This document shows positions 47,055 to 59,742 of a stretch of 64,000 nt of DNA, piece by piece. Under the pieces are notes generated by a model. It saw nothing but the letters and a program-made list of their open reading frames with translations, searched no databases and was not told the origin of the DNA. Numbering within the stretch: the stretch's first letter is position 1; every line of letters starts with the position of its first letter. Position numbers and translations under genes: made by a program. The DNA is from Glycine soja (lineage: Eukaryota; Streptophyta; Magnoliopsida; Fabales; Fabaceae): the NCBI RefSeq assembly GCF_004193775.1, contig NC_041004.1:3548718-3612717 (forward strand), written 5' to 3'.

Positions 47055-50000
47055 ACCCTTGATATAATAGCCTTAATATTATATTGCAATATCATAAGGG
47101 TCACACTTGGCATCCTTGATATTATAGCCTTCATAGGAAAAAAAATGCACACCAATCAATAAAACACAATTATGAGTAGTTAATTACTTACCTGAAACAT
47201 GGAGAATAAAGCCACAAAAGAGTGGTAGGTATGAGCATAATAGAAGCCTTCACAACATAGTGTTCAGACTCATGTGCCTTTTAGAACCAAGGGTATTCGA
47301 GCCAGTTGATTCATCCCAAACATAGAGTATAACCATGTCAACTCAAAGCAACAAAAAAATAAAAAGAAATAATAGTAACAAAGTTAAAGAAATAAGATAA
47401 CTAACAATGTATTTAAAAATTAAATTACCCTTATTGATGCTTCACCCCAAGTTGTTGTTAGCACCCAAAGGATCTACATTATTAAGATATTTGTAAACAA
47501 AACTTTTCTCTAAGTTCTTTATTGCTAAGCATTGCACCATAACAAATGCTCAATGAATAATTTCTTAATGCTTGTGAGTCCTACTATAACACTATATCTA
47601 ACAACATATAACTTAGATAAACCTTTTGTTTTCAAATACCTCAATTTTATAAATCCTTTGTGTGCTAACAACAACTTGGGACAAAACGTCAATTAGGGTA
47701 ATTTAACTTTTAAATACATAATTAAATATTTTTCATGTTACTATTATTACTTCTTATTTTTGTATTACTTTTAGCTTACATGGTATTACACTTTGTTGGG
47801 AATGGAGTATGATTGGTTAGGGTTCTCTTATTCTCATTGTAGCCACCCTTTTGTGGGTTTTATTCGTCATCCTTTGGGTAAGTAATTAACTAGTCATAAC
47901 TATCTCTTATTGATTAGCATACCATGTTTCCTATTAAGGCTACAACAACCAAATGCATGAATTGTGATACTTGGAATCCTTGATATTATAGCCTTAATAT
48001 TATATTGTAATATCATGGAGGTCACACTTGACATTTGTGATATTATAGCATTAATATAAAATAAGGCATACCAATTAGTAAAAGACAATTATGAGTAGTT
48101 AATTACTTGCCTGAAGAATGAAGCTCATCGAAAAGTGGCAAATGTGAGCACAATAGAACTCCTTACCCAATCCTAATCCATCCCAAGCATAGAGTATAAC
48201 CATATCAACTCAAAGAAATAGAAAAATAAAAAAGAAATAATAGTAGCAGAGGAAAAGAATTACGATATATAACCTATATCTGAAATTGAAATTACTCTTA
48301 TTAATGTTTCAGCCCAAGTTATTGTTAGCACACAAAGGATCTTATATTGAGTTATTTTTAAACAAAAGATTTATCTAAGTTCTTGGTTTCTAAGCATGAA
48401 ACCATAGCAATTAGTTAATGAATAATTTCTTAATGCTTATAAATCCTACTATGGTATTATGCCTAACAATCAATAACTCAGAGAAACATTTTGTTTGCAA
48501 ATACCTCAATATTGTAGATCCTTTGCATGCTAACAACTTGGGACAAAACATCAATAAGGGTAATTTAACTTTTAAATACTTAATTAATCATCTTAATTAT
48601 GTTTCATGTTATTATTATTACTTATGTATTTTTTTTATTACTTTTAGCTTACATGATATTACATATTGCTTGAGAAGAATTAAGATTCGTTGTGGTTCTT
48701 TATTCTCATTGTTGCCAACCTTTTGTGGGTTTTATTCTTCATCCTTTTGGTAAGTAATTATCTCTTATTGACTGACATGTCATGTTTCCTATTAAGACTA
48801 TTAAGGTTACAACAATCAAATGCATGTGTTGTGACACTTGACATCCTTGATATTATAGCCTTAATATTATATTGTAATATCATGGAGGTCACACTTGGCA
48901 TCCATGACATTATAACATTAATAGAAAATAAGACACATCAATTAGTAAAAGACAATTATGAGCAGTTAATTAGTTGCCCGGAGAATGAAAGCTCACCCAA
49001 AAATGACAAATATGAGCACAATAGAACTCTTAACTGGCCCTAATTCATCCCAAGCATAGAGTATAACCATATCAACTCAAAGCAATAGAAAAATAAAAAA
49101 AGAAATAATAGTAGCAGAGGAAAATAATTAAGATATGTAACCTATGTTTAAAATTTAAATTATCCTTATTGATGTTTTGTCCCAAGTTGTTGTTAGGACA
49201 CAAGGATCTACAATATTGAGGTATTTGTAAACAAAAGGTTTCTCTAAGTTATTGGTTGCTAAACATGACATCATACTAGTTACATAATGAACAATTTATT
49301 AATGCTTGTGAGTCCTACTATGATCTTATGCCCAACAATGAATTACTCAGAGAAACCTGTTGTTTGCAAATACATCAATGTTGTAGATCCTTTGTGTGCT
49401 TAAAACAACTTTGGATGAAGCATTAGTAAAGCTAATTTAACTTTTAAATACATAATTAGTTATCTTATTTATTTTTCCCATTACTTTTAGCTAACATGGT
49501 ATTACACTTTTCTTGGGGGATTAGGATTCATTATGGTTCTATAATTCGCATTGTTGTCAACCTTTTGTGGGCTTTATTCTTCATCATTCAGGTAAGTGAT
49601 TGACTACTCTAATTGTCTCTTATTGATTGACATGTCATGAATGTTTTCTGTTGAGGCTATTAAGGCTACAACAACCAAATGCATGGGTTGTGACACTTGA
49701 CATCCTTGATATTATAACATTAATATTATTTTATAATATCATGGGGTCACACTTGCACCTGTGATATTATAACATTAATAAAAAAAAAATAAGTCACACC
49801 AATTAGTAAAAAATAATTATGAGCAATTAATTATTTGTTAGAAGAATAAAACTCACCCAAAAGTGACAAATATGGGCATAGTAGAACCATTAGCCAATCT
49901 TAATTCATCCCAAGCAGATAGTATAACCATGTGAGCTCAAAGCAATAAAAAAAATAATAATAACAGAGGAAAAGAATTTAGATATGTAACCTATATTCAA

Positions 50001-50095
50001 CAATTAAATTATCCTTATTGATGTTTCACTCCAAGTTGTTGTTAATACACAAAAAATCTACATTATTGAGGTATTTGTAAAAAAAAAAAAAAAGT
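47055..50095. repeat. Tandem array of ~0.87-kb palindromic units (3.5 copies)
   Basis: The marker TTGATATTATAGCCTTAATATTATATTG recurs near 47058, 47977, 48849 and 49703 (spacings 919, 872 and 854 bp). Within each unit, the left half (GAGTAGTTAATTACTTRCCTGAA ... CCCCAAGTTGTTGTTAGCAC ... GGATCTACATTATT) is the reverse complement, with substitutions, of the right half (GATCCTTTGTGTGCTAACAACAACTTGGG ... GGTAAGTAATTAACTA). Arms are about 350 bp and centres lie near 47535, 48425 and 49275. The fourth unit stops at its centre near 50095 in an A15 run. No coding potential. Confidence 0.85.
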
Positions 50096-50400
50096 CATTA
50101 GATTTCCACACATAATGAAATGACAATTCATATGTTATCCCTTGAAAGCCTTACTTTTCCTCCAAAACTTAAATCAACTTCTCTAGTCACAAAGCAATTT
50201 AATGGAGTAATATTAAGTTTTTACTTTATGTTACTTTTACCTAATTACAAACCATATTTCCAATTAGTTTTAAACTATCCAAAGATAAAAAAAAAATTGA
50301 TTATTGACACTACTTTCTCCATCTAAATCAATATCAAACACCCAAACAAAATAAAAGTTTTAATAGAAAAAATCATTCACATTGTAAACCATTTGATTAC

Positions 50401-51328
50401 CTGACATGAGTCATCTTCATCACCATTGGAATGTAACTCTCTTGCAAGTAAAAAGCTAATGCATTTGCACATGTAATCAAATGCTTCACATTCATAAGAA
50501 TATAAAATCAATATCTCTCTTGTAGGAGAAAGAAAAGCTTCATGAAAGTCCAAAAAATTTAATAGAAGTCTCTAACATGTCTCATTTATGCAGCTGAACA
50601 TAACAGGATCCTCACTGTCCAAACACAATCACAAAAAAAGTCATTAACAAGATAGAGACTAAAAATTATGTGTAGCTAAAGCATAGTTGGATCCTAAATG
50701 CTTAAACACATATTCACCAAACAAAAAAGGTCGTTAAAAAATAGAGAAAAATCACAACTAAAATAACTAGAATTATTCAAATTCATAAAACTATTCATCG
50801 CTAACGTCAATATTCAAAAGATCAATGCATTTATTTAACAAGGCTCGCAACAAATGAAACTTAACTAAGTTATTCTCTAACATTAAAAAAGGTAGCAATA
50901 ACCAGCTAAGTTTGTTCTCTATTTCATTACCATGATTTTTTTAATTTTAAAAAAGAAACTGTGAATATGTTATGGAATTGGATGTTGTAATAATTGAAAA
51001 TATATCGAACCTCAAAACCAATTTGAATTCAATAAATTAAATAATTATCGATGAATTCAAATAACACCAAGAAAAATAAGAATTCAAATTGAGAAAAAAA
51101 ATGAAAAGAGATAAATGGTGTAGAACCTAAAGTTGAGTGATGATTAAGAGATAAGAAATCGTTAGGCGCTTCTTTCCATAATATAGAATGAATGAGTAAT
51201 TGTGGGTGAGATTGAGACGAGAGTGAGTTTTTGTGAAGATTCAAAATCTCATCTTCAATGGATGACAATTGAATATTGTGGCTAGGGTTTTGAAGACGGA
51301 GCATATAGTAGATAGAAGAGAGATTCAT
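50401..51328 (-). pseudogene. Three-exon gene fragment of unknown identity with one in-frame stop
   Basis: Exon 1 51328-51127 (67 codons plus 1 nt, MNLSSIYYMLRLQNPSHNIQ start), exon 2 50864-50792 (KFHLLRALLNKCIDLLN) and exon 3 50614-50401 (EDPVMFSCINETC, then FLDFHEAFLSPTREILILYS and FDYMCKCISFLLARELHSNG) have GT-AG junctions whose phases fit (1, 2, 0). A TAG at 50574-50572 interrupts exon 3, and no later exon is found before the palindromic array at 50095. Upstream on the minus strand, GGCCCATAATATATAAAC (51343-51360) supplies a GGCCCA element and TATA box. I cannot name the family. It may be a duplicated gene 5' end captured beside the repeats, or a degrading gene. Exon 2's donor is weak. 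Confidence 0.4.
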
Positions 51329-51342
51329 GCCTTATTAGATTT

Positions 51343-51360
51343 TGGTTTATATATTATGGG
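51343..51360 (-). promoter_or_regulatory. GGCCCA plus TATA-box promoter motif
   Basis: The minus strand reads GGCCCATAATATATAAAC, a TCP site II-like element next to TATATAAA, about 15-30 bp upstream of the ATG at 51328. It is the most promoter-like sequence seen in the window, but the spacing to the ATG leaves little room for a 5' UTR. Confidence 0.45.
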
Positions 51361-51699
51361 CCAAAGACAAAAAGGCCGATAGGGACAGTTTATATAGAAG
51401 TATTATAAACATATAATACATTAAAAAATACACAATTTTATTATAATGATATATTTTATTATATACTAGACATTTTTTTACTTATAAATACATACAAATT
51501 AATTCAAAATATTACATTTGAATAGGCATTTAACTTTTTGGTAAAAATAAAAATTTTATATATTTTTTTTCACCGAGAATATTTCTCAATCGACAATAAA
51601 AGTATGATTCCTATGAGACAAAGAGATCATAGAAGTAGATATTGTCTCTTCCAACAAAACAAATTTTATACTCGACAATGTTTGGATAAGTTGAAATTT

Positions 51700-53500
51700 T
51701 GGAATTGAATGAGTTTTGAAAAAGTCAATAAGATGAAGTTGTTATCCTCTAATTCACCGTGATGTGAAAATACTATGAGTTGCTATCCCCCTTCTTGAAC
51801 CACTTAGATCTTGATTTTTGTTTTAGTAATGAATCATTATACATCGCATTCTTCCAAGATTCATCTTGAAAGCCCCTCCAAGTATTTCTCTCCTCTTCAA
51901 ACAACCCACTCTTTTTTCTCCCAATCATTCAACTCTATTTAAATTCTAGCAATGTTATTGTTGATATTTCCAAAGTGAGTTTGGTTCCACTCTTTGAAGC
52001 TTCCTTTTAGCCCCTTCAATTTCTCCTTAAGGATGAAATCCCCTTTCCCATGCCTATGAAGATTTGACCAAGTATCCACCACCAATTTTTCAAATTGTTT
52101 GTCTTTAAACCAACAATATGGGGATCTAAAAGGTTTAAGTCCTCAAACTACATTAACATCCTTCAACAACATTGGGCAATGGTCTGATATGTTTTTATCC
52201 AACACATATTGGGAACTCTCGGGCCACATAGCAATCCAATCTCTTAACACCAAACATCTATCAATCCTACACCTTGCTTTTCCATTTGGTTGGTACCAAG
52301 TAAATTTTCAACCCACCAATGAAATGTCTTTTAACTCCATGTCAACTATAAATTTGTCAAGTTCCATCCTTTCACCACTACCATAGTCTACTAAGCTCTC
52401 CCCTTGTCTCTCACAAGACCTCCTAATGCAATTGTAATCTCCAATGATAAACCATAAAGACTCCCTACTAGTCGCCCTTACACTTTTCAAAGCTTCCCAT
52501 TGCCTCTTCTTTGCTTCCAAGTCACAAGGAGAGTAAATGTTGATGATAATAACATCATGTCCCCCTTCCTTCCAAGTTCCCTCTACTCCAATAAACCCAC
52601 ATCCTTGAAACAAATTTCTAGAAACAAATAAATTGTTGTTCCAAAGGCATAAGCTAAAGCGCTCCTGCAATGTTAATAGTTGGTTGCATAATCCATTCAA
52701 CTTCACACTCCCCCATATTGCTTGACACATCTCCCTTTTTATTGTTTCTTTTTTGGTCTCTTGAATACACACAAATTGCACCATTTTCCTTCACAACAGC
52801 CTTCTTTATGTACATCAATTTCACTCCTCATACAACAAATCCAAGTCAATCGGTTACCAGGGACAAGTTTGGGGTTCCATTTCTCCAATGATTGAAATAT
52901 GGACCATAGCCCCTCTTCTTCTCCCTTGTTCCAGTCTGTATGATCACCTCCACTAAAACCAAGTCATCCCCCAAGACATTTTAGTCCAATTTCCCCCGTA
53001 TAAGTTAGGAAACTTTCCTAATGGATTTTTGTCAATTAAGGTCACGTTCTTTAGGGTTCCCACCCAACATCCCTTCCAATCTACATCCTGCATCTGTTTG
53101 TCCTCCTTTTTCCGTTGCCATGCTTTGATTTCATTGTTGCTTCCCTCCTTTTACCACTTTGGCATATTGTCTCTTATCTCTGAGTTGGTAACCAAAGGCA
53201 TGTTCTCCATGGCTAATTTGTTTCCCCTTATTGCTATCTCCCACATACTTGTTCTCCCCTCCTCCTTGCTAATATCTCTTGTACCTTGGGTTGTTCAAAT
53301 CCATTTCTTCTTGAAGCAAGCAAATCCAAATCTATGCCCCCATTTCTTCTTCTTCTTGGCTATAGTAACTTCACAGACCTTACCCCATTGTCAAAACACC
53401 TTCAAGAGATCTTGCTCCCTTATGCATCCGAAAATCGAAAATCGAATACTCTCCTCTCTCAAACACTGTCCTCGCTCCACTCATGATTTTTTTTGAAGAC
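51700..53500 (-). mobile_element. LINE (L1-type) 5' part: ORF1 RRM remnant and endonuclease
   Basis: On the minus strand the upstream part (53500-52900) shows GKVCEVTIAKKKKKWGHRFGFACFK, an RRM-like motif of plant LINE ORF1. Then 52784-52308 is an open 158-codon stretch with endonuclease motifs: CIQETK (catalytic Glu), INIYSP and IIGDYNCIR (catalytic Asp). Sequence continues through ISDHCPMLL near 52180 and WNQTHFGNINNNIARI to SRSKWFKKGDSNS near 51800, just before RT. RT and everything 3' are missing here. Stops occur outside the open stretch. Neither end has a defined target duplication. Confidence 0.75.
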
Positions 53501-54185
53501 ATTAGTCCTTATGTTTTATTTACAGCGTACATTAATACATATTATGTGCAATGCAAAAATAGATAGTTTTTAAACATTGTTATAATAATTAACATTTAAC
53601 GAAATTTGTGTGATACTGGTATTTGCCATAAGAGACATTTTATGCAACATATAGTTAAAATAAGACACGCCTAAACGTTTTTATTTTTATTTTTTAAAAT
53701 TGTATGTACATATTATATACAGAGAGAGAGGGGGGGGGGGGGGGTATAAAGAAGTTATTTATTGATTTTGCACTTTAAGTTTTATAACGTTTAAATAGTT
53801 ACAATTATTTAGTTAATTAAATGATAAATACTTATGAAAAGAATAATCTATATACAGGACAGATGGAGAGAGGGCCGGCAGAACCCGAGTTCCCCCTCCA
53901 CTTCTCTTATACATTTATTTTTAAATTAATTAATCTAAAATTAATTTTTTTTATGTTATTATTATAATAATTATAATATTGATTAATGTTAGTTATAATA
54001 AAATTATATAAAATTAATTGTGTTTGTTATTATTATCGTAATGATTAAGGTGATAATTACAATAAAATTGTGTGTTTATTATGTTTATAATAACAGTAAA
54101 GATATTATCATTTAAAATAAAAATTAGATTTAATTTTATGTATAAAAATAATAAATATTTTTTAAAAATTATTATTTATTAAAAG
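53501..54185. other. AT-rich intergenic DNA with a (GA)n-G15 tract
   Basis: GAGAGAGAG runs into about 15 consecutive G at 53730-53744. A GC-richer patch at 53865-53905 (GAGAGGGCCGGCAGAACCCGAGTTCCCCCTCC) may belong to a decayed small transposon. No gene. Confidence 0.5.
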
Positions 54186-54189
54186 TTGA

Positions 54190-54640
54190 TTTAAATGTAT
54201 TTTTAAACTTTGTAAGTTAATGTATTTTTTTTCATTTTTGGTCCCTGTAATATGTTTTTGAACCTTGTAAGTTAGTCTTTTTTATTTATTTTTGGTCCCT
54301 ATATAAGTTTATTTATCTAATTGTAGTCCCTATAAGTTTGCATTTTTTTAATTTTTTCTTTACTTATTTTTAGTTCATGCAAATTTATATTTTTTTTCAA
54401 TTTTAATTTCTGTAAGCGCTAATTTATGAGAATTATAAATAAAAAATTTAAAATCTTATAGGAACAAAAATTAAAAAAACACACACTTATAAGAACTAAA
54501 AATAAACAAAATAATTTACAGAACCAAAATTAAAAAAAAAGTTAACTTACAATGACTAAAAGTTAAAAAAAAATGAATTTACAAAGACCAAAAATAAAAA
54601 GTACTAATTTATAGATACCAAAAACATATTTAAACCTTAA
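54190..54640. mobile_element. Fold-back element (TTTTTGGTCCCTRTAA arms)
   Basis: The left arm repeats TTTTTGGTCCCTGTAA / TTTTTGGTCCCTATATAAG / TGTAGTCCCTATAAG; the right arm repeats CTTATAGGAACAAAAATTAAAA, CTTATAAGAACTAAAAA and TTATAGATACCAAAAACATATTTAAA. Arms of about 200 bp fold around a centre near 54420. Outer edges read AAATGTATTTTTAAAC and its inverse. Non-coding. Confidence 0.65.
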
Positions 54641-56363
54641 AAATTAGACGTTTAAATAATTACAAAGGAAAAAGAAAAATTTAACACCCTCTAATAGGTT
54701 CCTCGACTCGCCCCTATTATAGTACTGTAAAATTTATTTATATTATTAATCAATTATAAATTAATATGTAAAATAAGTTTATTGATTTTTATATTTAATC
54801 TTTAAAATCATAGCAAGTATGATTTTTTTATTGGTTTACACTCACGTTACATACAAATTAAACTCTAAATTTATTATATCTTATTAAGTTTAGTAGGAGT
54901 TGATGAAAAAGAATCTTGAACTATGCAAAATTAATGTTATGAACATGATATGTTTAGGAAAAAAGTACAATATTCATGTTAATTATATAAAAAACGCCGT
55001 AGCAAAAAATAAATAAAAAAAGTAAGTAATTCCCTGATGCAGCAATATTTTTCACAAATTAATTAGTTTGTTTTACTTTTATTTAAGTAGAATAATAATT
55101 AGGTATGTAACCAGTAATAGAATATGGAAACAATGAATGAAGGACCTAAATTAAACAATGGTTTCCCATAAAGGAACGTGACTGACTTAATTGTCAAGGT
55201 TTCTATATAATAGTTTTGTTTTACATTACTTGAAAGAAACACCATATATCATGTAGTAGTTAGTTAATATCTGAAAATAATATTGCGGGAGATAGAAACC
55301 CAATTCCTTTACAAGTGAGACATACTTTCTGAACTTTTGCTTTGTTCAGCTATTTATACACACTTTTTTTCCACTATCATGCTTCAACACCCTTACCTCA
55401 CAGCCTTATTATTTGACGTGTTCTATTGTCCAAGTAAGTTACTCTCTCATCATGCATGGGGCATAATTTTCACCACACTCAATTGGGAGCTCAAAGGGAT
55501 TTTGTCTAAAAGTGCAAAGGGCCAAACCCCAATTGCACAGTCAATGTCCATCACTTTCCATCCAATGTACTTCCCCCATGAATAATTGAACATGAACATG
55601 AACATGAACATGTTTGATCTTTGAAGGGTGGGGCAACAATAATGGAAAACGCTATGGCATGATAGGAACTTACAAAAGAAAAAAAAAATCGAGTACTTTC
55701 GTTGTCTTAGACAAAATTGAAATTGCTCACATATCAATGTGGCAGGAAAGAAGGGGGACATGCTTAGGCTTCTTGTGAATTCTTTATGGAAACTATGATT
55801 TGGACATGTCAGAGACAAGCCTTATAGTAATTTATTTAATTTATATAATCTACGTTCCCCCATGTGAAGCCTAATAACATTACATTACATAACAATAACA
55901 ACTCCTACTTCTAACTTCTCCCCTATGAAGTGTAAAGTTGCCTAAAACCCTTTGCTTCCCACTCTTTCCCTACTTGAATTTTTAATTCATTGCTTTCAAA
56001 TATTTTTTTCCTTCTCTCTCGTATTTTCTTTTTTCTTTTTCTTTGTTGTTTGTTGGCTAAAGGGTACGTATGTGTTTCTGTTATGTTCTTTTCTCTCTTC
56101 TCAAGACACCTCACACCTCAAGCAATTTCATAAAAAAAAAAAAGGCCTACTTCTACACATTCAATATAATGGTAATATTTTTTTTAAGCCGAAACGTCAT
56201 TTTATTGCAAGAATTTATATATTTATATAGTTAACAATCTTATAGTTGACATCCCCATGATTAGAGGGCAACATGCAAGTCATCGATATGTATAGTATAA
56301 TAAAAACCATCATCTCTAATATCCATAGCCGACCTCAACAACACTTTTTAATATATTTATACA

Positions 56364-56424
<61 letters not shown>

Positions 56425-57837
56425 GTGCCTTTCCTTATAACGTGATCATAACTTTATTATTTTATTTTAATTTCATTTTTTCGGTTCGACATCAGAGTTT
56501 TCTATTTCCCTTTTTCTTTTGGTTTTTTTTTCTTCTGAAAATAGAGAAAGCAAGCATGTTACGATTAAAATAAATACGAAAAAAATAATATTCAGTTGCA
56601 TTTGGACCACATGGGATGGTGAAAGAAGGTTTGGACTAGAAAATGGACTAATCGGTGCCTCCGTGACGTAGAGACCGCCACTTTTAGATCACGGGATGAT
56701 TTGATAGCAACCACCTCATAGATATTATTAGGGCAAGCTGAATTAATGAAGCAAAATGGCACCAACAAATTCAAGTAAAAAATTATCATGTACTAATAAT
56801 CTAACATATATTAATAATTTGACATTAAAAAGATATAACTTTCATTTAGGAGAAACTAAGTTGCCAATATAAATATTATTAGTTAAACTAACAATATGAT
56901 ATATTATTACTAATACATCAAATATTATAATATATTATACTATAATTCAAATATCTATATGGATAATTCAATTTTTGTAATATATATATACAGAGAAAAT
57001 AAGGTAATCCTAAACATAATAGTTTATTTCTCAATAAATTATTAAATAACATTTAGTAAAATCTATACAATTTTTAATTCATATATTTAAATTTTTAATA
57101 AATAAAATTATGGATGGGTAAACTTAGGTAATTATAAATCATATTAATTTATGTTTGTTAGAAGGACAATATTAGTTTGTGGCGCAAGCGTATACAATCG
57201 TAATAAAAAAAATAGTCCTCATTTGGTATATGAGTGTGTCAACACACATTCTTTTAGTTTTTATAGATAACAATTGAGATTTTAATATTTGAATTTAATT
57301 TAGTGAAGGTTTGTCTGATATAATTGTGTCTTTGACATTATTACATGTCTTGCAATTTTTTATTGGGCTTCCATTGGTGTTTCCACACTTTTTTTTTTAT
57401 GGCACAATATATATTAGAATGACGATTCAAGTTCGACACGTAAGTGAAATGTTTAGATAATAAAGTAAAATAAATTTAGATTAAGAAATAAGAGAGGATG
57501 CATGCATCCTAACAGTGGGTGTTTATTGTTTTTGTTTTCGGAAACAAGTTAGGCTTATGCTTATCAAGGATTTATATAACGTGATGACCTCGCCATAAGT
57601 CATAACTTAGTCACTAGATTTTCCTGTCAAGTTAACTTGCATCATTAAAAATAGTTTCCAATTATTTTATCAAAATATATATTTCTAAAGTTTCTTTGGT
57701 ATTGGAGATCTATTACTAAAGTTTAATTATAATTATGAACATTAATTTATCGTACACAAAAAATAATAATAAACATTTTCTACTTTGTAGATTTAATATA
57801 GTAGTATTATACAATAAAGTTACAATGAAAATATAGT
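54641..57837. other. Intergenic region, no gene supported
   Basis: AT-rich DNA with short frames only. Contains a (TA)n tract at about 56366-56421 and a repeated CATGAACATGAACATGAACATG block near 55589-55611. Nothing else could be assigned. Confidence 0.5.
56366..56421. repeat. (TA)n microsatellite, ~56 bp
   Basis: Uninterrupted alternating AT/TA in intergenic DNA. Confidence 0.95.
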
Positions 57838-57946
57838 GTGTGTTGGATGGTTAAAAGAGAGAAAGAATGATGAAAAATATATTGGATTTAATATCCTATG
57901 CTAACAAAACTAATTCTAATAAATTAACATTTACTGATAAAAAATG
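57838..57946 (+). mobile_element. SINE-like element, second copy (diverged)
   Basis: Shares the GTTGGATGGTTAA start, GCTAACAAAACTAA and AACATTTACTGATAAAAAA with 7530-7636. The B-box region is degraded (GGATTTAATATCC). Diverged and presumably inactive. Confidence 0.5.
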
Positions 57947-58467
57947 ACAATAGAAAATTAAGTTTTTTCCCACTTGTTTGATTGAATATTGAAGAGAAAG
58001 AAAATGATTTTTTCTTATAAATACATATTTATTGTTACTATATCTACATTATGTGGGATAGAGAAGAAATAAAAAAGTTAAAATTATAATTTTTGATAGC
58101 TTTCAATTATTTTTATCTAGACATATTTTTATTATTTTCTATTTCTCTATTTAACAAAATAATATCAAATTATTTTTTTCTCTCTCACTTTGATGTGTAA
58201 AATATGACCATTAAGGGCAAGAGTACCCTAAGCGAAGTAACAGTGGACCTAAGTCTAGATATCGCACCCAAAACACTAGTTGTATTCCCGTAATAATTCA
58301 ATTCACAATAAACTAACAATTTGGTCTTTTATCAATAGTTGAAGGAATTGTGTTCAATCCATGAGAAAGATAAGAGAAATTACACGTTAGAGCTTCCTTT
58401 TTCCCAAGTCTTGTTTGTTTCTGGTTTTTGTGACCCAACCTATTTGTTCATAAATCGATTTTGAGCC

Positions 58468-59539
58468 AAAGGTGCTAACTTTTTTGAAGAAACTGGAGTG
58501 GTTTTGTTGGGGCACTGGATGCCCATATTAGTTAACTTTCTTAGATTAGGGCCATGCCTTTTCCTTCTGATAAGGATTTTCAAGGAAAAGGAGTGTTGGA
58601 GTTCTCTTCAGCTTCAAATTCATTTTCAGTGCTTTTGCATAATCCACAACCAAAGTGGACCATAGACAAAGAGGACTATTGCTATGTGGGAAGAAGTACT
58701 GAGCCCACCTCAGTTCTTGACACCAGAGAAGCCATAACTTTTCCACGGTGGGAAACTTCACCAGAAAAATGTGGTGATGGTGTTGTGAGAGTGATGGGGA
58801 ATGAGAGGGTCAAGATCAATCCATTCTGAGACTAATCATAGGAGATGTTGAGGACCCTTATGTAGGGTTGAACAAGCTCTTTTGGGGTAGCTCTCAACAA
58901 AGTGTCGATTTCAATGCAGGGTTTGGTGTTGTGGATCAAGGGTTGAATATGATAAGTGTTGTTGACCCTTCAGGGAACAATACTTACCCTGGTTTCCCTT
59001 TCATTACTGAGAATATAGGTGGCCGCAATGTTAAGGCTGGTTTCTTGTCTATTGGAGAATCAATGTTTTTTGTTTCTGGTAACAGTCCTTTGTTGTTTTC
59101 AACATCTCTTGGTGGGTTTAATTCTCAGCAGCAACATCAAGTGGTTTGAGAGGTTGATGAAAAGCCTTAGGTCATTAACCCCCAGTTTGTGTTGAACCAG
59201 AATCAAGTTTAATTCTCTGATAACCCTTCTTTCTTTGTGCCAATGGTGTACCCTCATTTGCAAGAGCAGCAAGTTTTGTCTCAGCATTTCATCCTTTCAG
59301 CCATTAAGAAGATCATATTAAGTCCCCTCTGTTTGAAGGAAAAATTATCTACTTGGAGAAGCATGCTTCTGTAATATGGCTTCTCTCCATTCACATTTAG
59401 CAACTTCACAGAAGCTCAACCTGAGGGTTTACTGCATAAGGCACTTGTAAAGGGATTTCAATTGGAGAGCAAGCACTCATCTCTTTCTCTATGTTGGCAG
59501 AGGAAAGAACTAATCACAGTTTCAACTTGGAGATGCTGA
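58468..59539 (+). pseudogene. SCL6-like GRAS pseudogene
   Basis: A decayed duplicate of the gene at 40391-42589 on the opposite strand. Similarity starts in the leader (AAACTGGAGTGG, near 58490), includes AACTTTCTTAGAT and continues through the conserved N-terminus (GKGVLEFSSASNSFSVLL, WTIDKEDYCYVG). It ends with the SAW region (GFSPFTFSNFTEAQ ... VSTWRC) and the TGA at 59537-59539. The parental ATG is ATT here (58544-58546). Frameshifts and stops follow, for example near 58827 and 59147. A deletion equivalent to 1,059 bp of the intact gene joins SQH to FIL at GCAT (59284-59287). Most of the GRAS domain and the miR171 site are gone, so it cannot encode a functional factor. Confidence 0.92.
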
Positions 59540-59742
59540 GTAGCAGCAACAACTAATTATTACCTTATATATTTAAAGGTGTTTCATAACTTATTGCCTA
59601 GTTTATGTATTTAGGCTTTTTTTAATGAGATTTGATAACTGTGAAATTTGAACTAAATTGATAGTCATTTTTGGCTAATAATGATAATAATTTCTTCACT
59701 TTATTATTGTTTTTAATGAAATAATGAAGAAATTAACATCTT

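Noticed and set aside
53029..53496. 155-codon plus-strand frame
   Set aside because: Antisense shadow over the LINE ORF1/RRM remnant, which explains the sequence better.
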